DNA of 64,000 nt, taken from Sphaerosporella brunnea. Its lineage: Eukaryota; Ascomycota; Pezizomycetes; Pezizales; Pyronemataceae. Location of the stretch: positions 24,135 to 88,134 of the forward strand of contig VXIS01000204.1 in the NCBI GenBank assembly GCA_008704415.1, in the 5' to 3' direction. Position 1 is the first letter of the stretch. Each line of letters begins with the position of its first letter. Under the pieces are notes generated by a model. The model saw nothing but the letters and a program-made list of their open reading frames with translations. It did not search any database and was not told the DNA's origin. The position numbers and the translations under genes were made by a program. This document shows positions 56,888 to 64,000 of the stretch, one piece after another.

Positions 56888-58280
56888 GTTGCAGGCGTCC
56901 GTCTTTGGTAGGGTCACCATCAGCAGATTAGAGCGCGTCCAGTCCATCCTTTCGGCCGTGTCTTTCGCCTTCAGCTGTACGCACTTCCGGAGACGCTCGG
57001 CAACGGTTGTGCAGCGGGCTTCAAGCATTGTCTCGTGGCCATTGGGCGCAACCGGACTCATCGCCAGCCGCTGTGTACAAGCGCAATACAAAATGTCCGC
57101 TCATCTGCTGTACCATCAATCCTGGGTTGTGTTCTAGGTTGGTGTTTTTCGCTGCGCTGTTGCTGGGCATACGCATTGTTATTGCTGGGTTTTGGGAAAG
57201 AAGACTCGAAAAATATCAATAGGCCCCACAGTTCAGCTGAACCGTATGTTCGGGGGAATAGGATCGGACGGGCAGATCGTGGACAGTCTTGCAATGAAGT
57301 GAGAATGCACACCGCGTTTGTGTTTGCTCTGCTCACGTACCGCCTGAGGGGGGATTAGGCTTGTTTTGGAGCAAGCTTGGTTCTCTGGAGTCTTTCGCCT
57401 CGCATCTAAGGTTGTAGGAGGTTCGTGTACAGCTGAGGGTTGCCTAGAGCGGAGGGTACGGCCGGACCTGAGCTCAAGGTGTTAATCCCGGCCACATTTT
57501 GTGTCTATGTATAGCTGCAACCTTGTTGACAAAACCCCAGAATTGACACAGCAATAGCAGAAGCACAGGAATGAGAGCCTTATTGTTGGTTCCGGAATCT
57601 CGTGCAAAACGCCCGTTGACGTTGACTGTGGCGGGGGAACGTCGTTGCGGCTTTGTGATCGGCAAAACTTTGCTGGCCGTACGAGCGAAGGAATACGAAA
57701 GAAGGATCACGGCCCACTGTCGCAGGCGTACTGTAGCTCCTTATGGCAACACTGCAGTCGCTGTTGCGTGGGAGGCCATGAGAAAGGGTGATGTTATGAT
57801 CCATAAACTCGAACAGAGAGGTTTGTGGAGCCGCAGGGTCCAACCGGTGAACCTCCGGCTTCGGCTTTCACCTGCCTTGATATCATTCACCGCTGGGCCG
57901 TCTACCGCATGTCGAATCCGCCGCCAAAACCGCAAAACAAATCAGCCTATCTCCGTCCCGCCGGGGGCAATTACCCGTGTCCTGTAGGTCCAGTCTTTTA
58001 GCTATTTTGTAACGGTCGCAGGGGTGGTGGCGCATCGATTCCAGGAGCAGCTGCGCGCAATGCGGAAAAGCGGCCTCGTGGCGTGGGGATAGGGGTGGCC
58101 GTGTCCCCATGTGACTGTGGAACAGGATACCATGCTGCCGAGATACCGAACGTTTGGTGGGTGGCCGTTACAGCCGACGTAGACGCCGCAAACCACTGCT
58201 CGGAGGGCTGCACAGCACTTTCATCGGCCACCTTACGTTATCAATATGTTGAAGGCAGTGCGATTCCGGTTGTCAAGGAG
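56888..58280. other. No gene recognised
   Basis: The longest frame (57571-57987, plus, 138 codons) is basic in composition without a recognised domain. Confidence 0.4.
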
Positions 58281-58380
58281 TGGGTGCCGCCGACTCTGCC
58301 ATCGGCCGCATCGTGAACAATCGCGATGTTGATGACGGCGAGAACCAAACAGCTGTCGGAGAAGCAGGATCATCTAACGT

Positions 58381-58434
58381 GGCCGATGGATATCAGGAAA
58401 ATGGCGTGGCCGGTGGAGATCAGGAAAATGGCGT
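58381..58434 (+). repeat. 27-bp minisatellite, two full units
   Basis: Units 58381-58407 and 58408-58434 (GGCCGATGGATATCAGG... and GGCCGGTGGAGATCAGG...) differ at two bases, and a partial third unit follows. In the open frame 58280-58486 they encode a 9-residue repeat (VADGYQENG, VAGGDQENG). Being in frame could mean a coding repeat, but the frame is only 68 codons long. Confidence 0.8.
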
Positions 58435-58486
58435 GGCCGATGAGCAGGCTGGTGTTGGTGTTGTCAGCAAATGCGTGACCTCGTAA

Positions 58487-59668
58487 GTAAACAACATATG
58501 AAGTGCCACAGAAGCCAGGCTTTTTCACGGCAAAATTTGCTGCCGTCCCCGGCTAACGTGGGCCTTTCCGCTTCGAGCCAATAGCGGCCGTCCATATGCC
58601 CGCCAGCTCGCCGCACACCTTGGGGCGCCGCTATGCGAGCCAGACAGAGTCCCACGGACGTTTCGGGAAAGTGGACAAGCCTGACAGTGGGTCTTCAACC
58701 ACGGAATGGAAATGGAAACGGCAGGATAGACTCACGCGAAGTTCTCCTGGGGGAATCAGGAAACTCCAGCACCCAAACCCTGCACGTCGGACGAGATCCT
58801 GTTGATGTTGTCGGGCGACGAGTGAGGCTTCTGTGGGCGTGGCGAGTGTTCCACCGCTTTCTACGAGACACAATCCAAGGGAGCGCAACACTGCCGATAG
58901 CGGTGGGATTGTGCTCCGTCCGCAAGAAAGACGTTCTGCGAGACGCAACCCCGCGGAGCCCGGAGGGGCCTTCGATCATTGCGATGCGCTCCCGTATTCG
59001 CTTGCAGCAGCATCCGGATGAACACGGTGCCCTACCCTACCGCTTCCATCGGGTCCTTCTCGCGTCTCCAGGGTACATTGCGTCCCCTGGGCCGTGCCGA
59101 AGAAGCAGAGGCACCACATCATTGTTTTCGGGTTCCGACGCACATTGGTACAAGGTAGGCCGCACGCCAACGGTAACCAAGACCGCCTCGGTCCCGGTTG
59201 CGCTTGCCACTGACTGAGTCGACCCGGAGAGAAAACGCACGCCGTTGCCGCGTAACCGCAGATCGGCCATTCGAGTCAGTACTCTCTCCTCCACACCTTC
59301 CTGTTCGGTCGTGGTGGGCAATGGTTCCTGGAAGGTCAGTCTACCGCTCCCAACCTTCATGTTGATAGCTGGTGGGTGCCTGTCTTCGAGTGCTCACGTC
59401 ACAGTACACATTCCCGAAGCCTGCTCGGACTATCTATTACCTGTCTGCGACGAACAACCGTGCCACCATCCGCCTGACCGTGCCTCACGTGGCTTCCGGT
59501 CTCGGCTTCCGGATGCCCCAAGTCCGATCGCGAACTCGAAACCTCCTTGCGTGGATTGTTGGTTGGAGCGACGTCATCTGTGGATCTACCAAGTGCGGTG
59601 GCGCCCAGGGTCCAATTGCACCTTTCGCCGCATCCACAAGCTTTCCTTGGACACGCACCCGGCCAGAT
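58487..59668. other. No gene recognised
   Basis: Two opposing sets of frames: plus 58633-59217 (194 codons) and minus 59360-59037 (107 codons). The minus frame has the more protein-like composition (GVEERVLTRMADLRLRGNGV), but no family is recognised for either. Confidence 0.35.
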
Positions 59669-59880
59669 GGTTTGTTTTGTTTTGTTTCAATCAAACATTG
59701 TATTCGGCCGCTTCCGGCCATGACATGTGTAAAAAGAAAAGACAGTGCTACCCCTTCGGCCGGACCACCAACTCCTAACCATTGCCAACGGTGGATTCCG
59801 ATATGTGCAAAGACTCCGGTAGCGTTGAGACTGGAGCTCAGTAGTACGGATCAGTCAGCCAAGTGAATTATCGGGCAGGG
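59669..59880 (-). mobile_element. LINE copy 6, 3' untranslated end
   Basis: On the minus strand: a GGGGTAGCAC stretch, CATGTCATGGCC, the hairpin region GGCCGGAAGCGGCC (59706-59719, one stem pair broken), GAATACAATGTTTGATTGAAAC and a (CAAAA)n tail ending near 59669. No coding part is recognisable upstream. Confidence 0.7.
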
Positions 59881-62757
59881 AGGTGGGGGAGCGTTTTGAT
59901 AGCGACGCCAAGCTTCGTCTGCGACGGCACGAATATCGTCTCTGAAAGCCACACCCACCCATCCATGGTGGGTAATGGATTTGTTGCGGTGGATCGAAGA
60001 CCAGAAATGCCCCGTATCCTCTCTAGGAAGAAAGGTGTGCCCGATCGCCTTCGCGCTGTTATTGTTCACACCGCCATTGAAACCCCGTCTATCACCCAGG
60101 CATTTGCCTCCGGCACGGCAATCCATTAGTTTACTCATAGTTTAATGACAGAAGACGCGGCGAGGCGCTGAGGGCACTGTCGCACAATACGGGAGGCCCC
60201 ACGGGACAGGACGTGCAGAGAGGCCTGCACTTGCCTTGCTCTTTTGGTTGTTGCGGCGGCTTTTTATGTCCACGGCCTACACACTGCATAACTCGCAGGC
60301 CGCCACCATTGTGGGTCGGCTATTTTGAACACTGCGGAACTGAATGAGATAAATAGTCCTTGTAGACAGCTCTCTCCAAGGATGATATACCACCACCCTT
60401 CACCGTCCATTGTTGCCCTATGGTCAACGTTTGCGTCTAGGATAGACCCTTACCCCCCCGGCTGCTGCAGGAACACCCACACCGTCACAGTGGAGCAAAC
60501 ACTGCAGGTCCTACTACCACAGCGCTGCCAACAGCCCTGGATCCGGTCACAAAGTGGAAACTGAAGAAGCGCGAAGTAAACGTATATGCCCAGAGTAAGA
60601 TGCGGATGACCTACGGGACGCTACAGCGCATTCGCAGGAAGATCAGATCAAGCTTCTTTGACCGAACGCGGAGTGTGCGCCACTGATCTAGTTCTTTAGG
60701 TCCAGTCGGCGCCTGAGGGTGGATGCTGCTAATTTGGAGCTGCGGGTGTGGAGCTTCTTGCTCTGTGCGAATATCATGCGCAGGCGGGAGGCGACGGGGC
60801 GAATGACAAACGGTAACAAGGGACAGAGCAGCGTTAGTCTAGTGAGCAGAGTTTTCGTACGATCGATGGCTCCGCTCCATCTCTGTCCATCCTTGGCGAG
60901 ATCACAGTTTTCATCTGCTCGCCGACCCACCCACGACATTGGGGCCACGCCTGATGCGCTGTAGCTGCGCTGGCAGGACCGGACCGGGCGCAGCTGGCTT
61001 GGTAGTTATGAGGGGACTAGAGCGAAGAGACCAGGGATGGAGCGGATGTTGTGTGGAGATATTGCTGTGTTTTTGGAGTGTCCTGTTGTTTATGGCCGGC
61101 AGAGCGTCAGGCATCGCCGTTCCCAGGCAAGGAGGCTGCGATGGGGCTGTCGGCTTTGCCATCTATACGGCGATCCCGATGAGTGTTGGGCTCCCTGATA
61201 TACCAGGCGTAGATCTTGAAAAGCTTCTAAGGCAGGAGGTTGTTCGTCTTTTAGTCAGCAACCCTTTTTTCTCCCCATGGCTGTTCGACTGACGTTTCGT
61301 CCTTCTTTTGGTTCTTCGCAGCCCACCGTCTTAATGAATCATTGACTACGCTGGCTGCCTCCAGCCGACAGTATTCAAGTCACGCCGGCCATAGCGACCA
61401 CGAGATAGAAGACTGCTGACTGTGTGGTACGACCAATCGTTTAGTTCACGGTTGGCCCGACGCAATCACTCTTGGACAACGTCTGGTGGTATATCAGTGC
61501 ATCGGACTGCTTACTCCCGGCGTTGTAGTTGCCGGGAAACATTGGGGTTGAGTACAGATTGATTATGCAAACGGACTATTAACAAGCCTCTGTTTAATGA
61601 CACTGTTCGTTGCACATTGGAGCCTTGAACGTGCCGGTGAAGATGAGCGTTATATCATTGCTTGCGATTTCAGCTCGGCAAAGGGACCCAAGCTGAGGTG
61701 ATCTGCATCTTGATTGCCTAGATTTGTCTTCCGCCACCTGCCAATAATAGGATGTAGATGTTCCGGGCGGTCGAATATGCTCCCAGACTCAATATAACAC
61801 CGAGCCAGCTGGTTGCACGGTTGTAGAAATAATCAAAAAACACTCCCTCTCTCTACCTCTCCAACATCTGACCTGCCGTTGCCACTGCATGTGCGCAGCG
61901 AGTCACAGATATTGCAACTCTGTCAGAGTGGGTAACCCTTTCGACACTGCACTCCGTGAGATTTTGTGCTCACAATTCGACCTCTGATGAACTGTTATAA
62001 CTCCGGACGTAGCAAACACCCCCTGGATTAGTTGTGAGCGCACCACGAGCGGGTTTCTTCAGCATCCTATTGCCGGTCCTTCTATTCCATGAATTTTTCA
62101 TTGCGGCAGCGGTCAATTCCGACAAACCCTCGCGCACTCTGACCGTAAGCATCGCGCGTCGTTACCTACTACGTACTCTTATTAACTCGCACTGTAGGAG
62201 ATGGCGATGACACACCTTGCTGCGCGGTTCAGTGTGCAGGGGCGCCTGCACTGGCTGTCACTATGACAGCTAGCGCTTTCGATCGCCTTGGGAACAAGCA
62301 GCAGCCTGTGGGAACTTACAGTCAATCGTGGGGCCGGCTATTGAGTCCTCCGAGGCTCATAGTGAGACGAACATACAACCTCGGTGCATCCGCCTCTCCA
62401 GTTGCAGTGCGGTGCGGCACCTGTAATTGTGGCCTGAAGTATGTTGGTTAGCTAGATGTTCCACCGGGGCCAATCCCGGACGAACTCCATCTTACCCACT
62501 GCCGGCCCCCAAAGCTGGCACGCATTTGCTGAGATTGGTTCTAACAAAAAGAAACTAAAAACAATACGAGCACCGAACAACAAATCACCAACTCCCCGTA
62601 CCCTGCCACCACAGTCTCCCCCGTATTTCGATCTTCTGACAGTCCACCAACAGAGGCAATGCACGATCGTAAGACCAGTAGCTAGACCATGCGACCATCG
62701 GCCATCTTCTCATTCAATTCCGCGGCCATTTGATGGTTATCAAGTTTGAGAGTAGCC
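59881..62757. other. Mostly decayed DNA, no gene recognised
   Basis: No domain is seen in any frame. A plus-strand reading at about 60500-60685 (WKLKKREVNVYAQSKMRM ending at TGA 60685) has protein-like composition and could be a last exon. Between 61300 and 62250 the frames are very short. GGACTATTAACAAGCCTCTG at 61573-61592 faintly resembles a hAT end. Confidence 0.4.
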
Positions 62758-62823
62758 TGTATGAGAATGTTAGCACCGGGTGCAGAGGTTTGACCAGGAG
62801 GGCATACCGTGGTCGCGGCTGGC

Positions 62824-63399
62824 TCACCGCCGCCATCGCTGTTGCCCTCTCTTCTGTAACATGCTGCCTTGCCGGCGATCCTTGGATGACTTTCTTTGCA
62901 CCCCGCGTTTGACCTCCGCCTTGTATGCCGTAAAAACATGTTTGACAAACGACAGAAACAGCTGCGCATCGCGGACGCCCAGGTAGTTATCATTCGAGTT
63001 AGCGACATAGCGCCGCTGTTCGGCGGCGGACAGGTCGCTCCAGCACATTGTGCGGCCATTGAGGTTGACCGGGCACTGTGTCTGCACCGCGTGGCAGAGC
63101 GCGCGGTATCTTCTGGCGCTGATAGCGTCGTACTCAAGGGCTGCGCACGCGACCTACGCCAAGCGTTTGTGAGCCATCGTCATTGCGACCGATGTGCGTG
63201 AGGTTTTGCGGCGTGTTGCGTATGGATGGTGGGTCTGGGGTTTGCTGAGCGTTGAGGCGTTGCGTTGCTCGAACGGTCTGCGAAAGCGGATCTCGCTGGA
63301 CTCACTGAAACGCACCGTGCGCCTGGACCGGCAATTTTGAAACCCATCAGCACCGGGGAGATAAGGAGTGCAGTATACAGCCCGCTCATCAATGCACAA
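62824..63399 (-). pseudogene. Unknown protein gene with one in-frame TAG
   Basis: A single minus-strand frame is open from 63399 to TAG 63156-63154 and then continues in the same frame to 62824. The downstream part reads ALEYDAISARRYRALCHAVQ, then TMCWSDLSAAEQRRYVANSN and LFLSFVKHVFTAYKAEVKRG: convincing protein composition with helical segments and basic ends. The TAG is one C-to-T step from CAG. Near the end lies a possible intron (GTGAGCC donor, CTAAC branch point, CATACAG acceptor at about 62759) leading to a frame ending ADGRMV, although the phase does not match this frame. I do not recognise the family. Translation could also begin after the TAG. Confidence 0.45.
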
Positions 63400-64000
63400 G
63401 GCTGACCCTGCGGTGAGCGCTCACGAAATCCATCAGTTCCGCGGTGCGCGATTCAAAGACAAGCATGCTGGCAACGTTAATACGAAGCTTCAAGTCCTTA
63501 CGATACCTGTAAGCATGGATTTACCGGGAGAAGATAACGAATCAAGATGACTACCACTCTTCGGTGTCTCCAGACATGACGTTCCACCGCCGATGGACAC
63601 GGTGGGAATGATAGGGATCGACGTGTATGTCAATACATACAAGACCGCATTGTTGAAAGTAGTCTAGATGTGGAGTTCAAGCGTGAGCGATGATGGTGAG
63701 GGGTAAAGGTGAATCGTCTGTTACGCTCTAAGAGGCGAATTTAACAGCGTATTTACGTCGTCTCGGTTTGTCGGTCCCGAGGGCCTTTCGAGCCATTTCA
63801 GATGCTTGGGCCGGTATGTTTTGGCAATAGCAGACGAGGATGGTGATGGACATACGCCGAGCCGGCTCGAGCTCATTGCCTGACCACCCGGTCGTTTGCA
63901 CGAGCCTTTTGTTGTCGCTAGGTAGGCAGAGGGGCAAATCCCGACGGCCCAAGGCAGGTTGATCGCGAACCATCAATCAAAAGTTGACTCAACCGCAAGG
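63400..64000. other. Window end, no gene recognised
   Basis: Short frames only. The frame 63976-63728 (minus) has no recognised domain. Confidence 0.4.

Noticed and set aside
61573..61592. GGACTATTAACAAGCCTCTG as another hAT end.
   Set aside because: Only partial similarity, no subterminal GC-rich block and no partner end.
1..64000. CRISPR array, bacterial operon or prophage structure.
   Set aside because: Introns, fungal retroelements and lack of ribosome-binding sites and operons exclude a prokaryotic source. The only regular arrays are the 9-, 27- and 37-bp minisatellites without unique spacers.

Overview
The window looks like nuclear DNA of a filamentous fungus, most likely an ascomycete (Pezizomycotina). 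This rests on short introns with GT...AG borders and CTAAC/CTGAC-like branch points, a LINE whose 3' coding end has the RNase H plus CCHC layout of fungal Tad-like elements, Ty1/copia and Ty3/gypsy (chromodomain) remnants, hAT and MULE fragments, and nonsense codons that fit G:C-to-A:T decay (RIP-like). Most of the 64 kb is a transposon graveyard. Long stretches have no open frame worth calling, and most open frames there are chance openings.

Apparently intact genes sit in two islands. Island 1 (about 7.07-10.4 kb) holds two co-oriented genes: a 370-residue PD-(D/E)XK (restriction-endonuclease-fold) protein at 7364-8476, and a one-intron gene for a 400-residue eukaryotic-type protein kinase-like protein at 9084-10366. 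The 607 bp between them carries a 9-bp minisatellite and a four-unit 37-bp tandem array rich in CTTATC (GATA-factor-type) sites. Island 2 (50.3-51.4 kb, minus strand) is a 332-residue F-box-like gene with one intron. An RRM RNA-binding gene (20.5-21.2 kb) and an unknown gene (62.8-63.4 kb, minus) look coding, but each has one in-frame stop.

Mobile DNA, left to right: a 601-bp inverted-repeat element flanked by 15-bp direct repeats (1522-2122); a LINE copy with a poly(A) end (2829-3997); two 241/244-bp copia LTRs around a gag remnant (11.8-13.8 kb); non-autonomous hAT elements (14653-15565, 17038-17774, 38537-39265, 53094-53588, 54436-55308), four of them with 8-bp target duplications; LINE 3' ends at about 16.9-18.6, 22.3-23.4, 31.4-32.4, 53.6-53.7 and 59.7-59.9 kb; a gypsy 3' half with LTR (27.9-29.1 kb) and two related solo LTRs (0.34-0.69 and 45.7-46.0 kb); an older hAT remnant around 38 kb; a MULE transposase end at 40.4-40.7 kb; and a copia RNase H end with LTR start at 55.6-56.4 kb. 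Several insertions are nested (hAT in LINE twice, hAT in hAT), so part of the order of events can be read.

The most interesting items are the nuclease-kinase neighbour pair with its GATA-site repeat array, the inverted-repeat element with unusually long target repeats, and the LINE family's conserved 3' hairpin, which stays paired even in a mutated copy.
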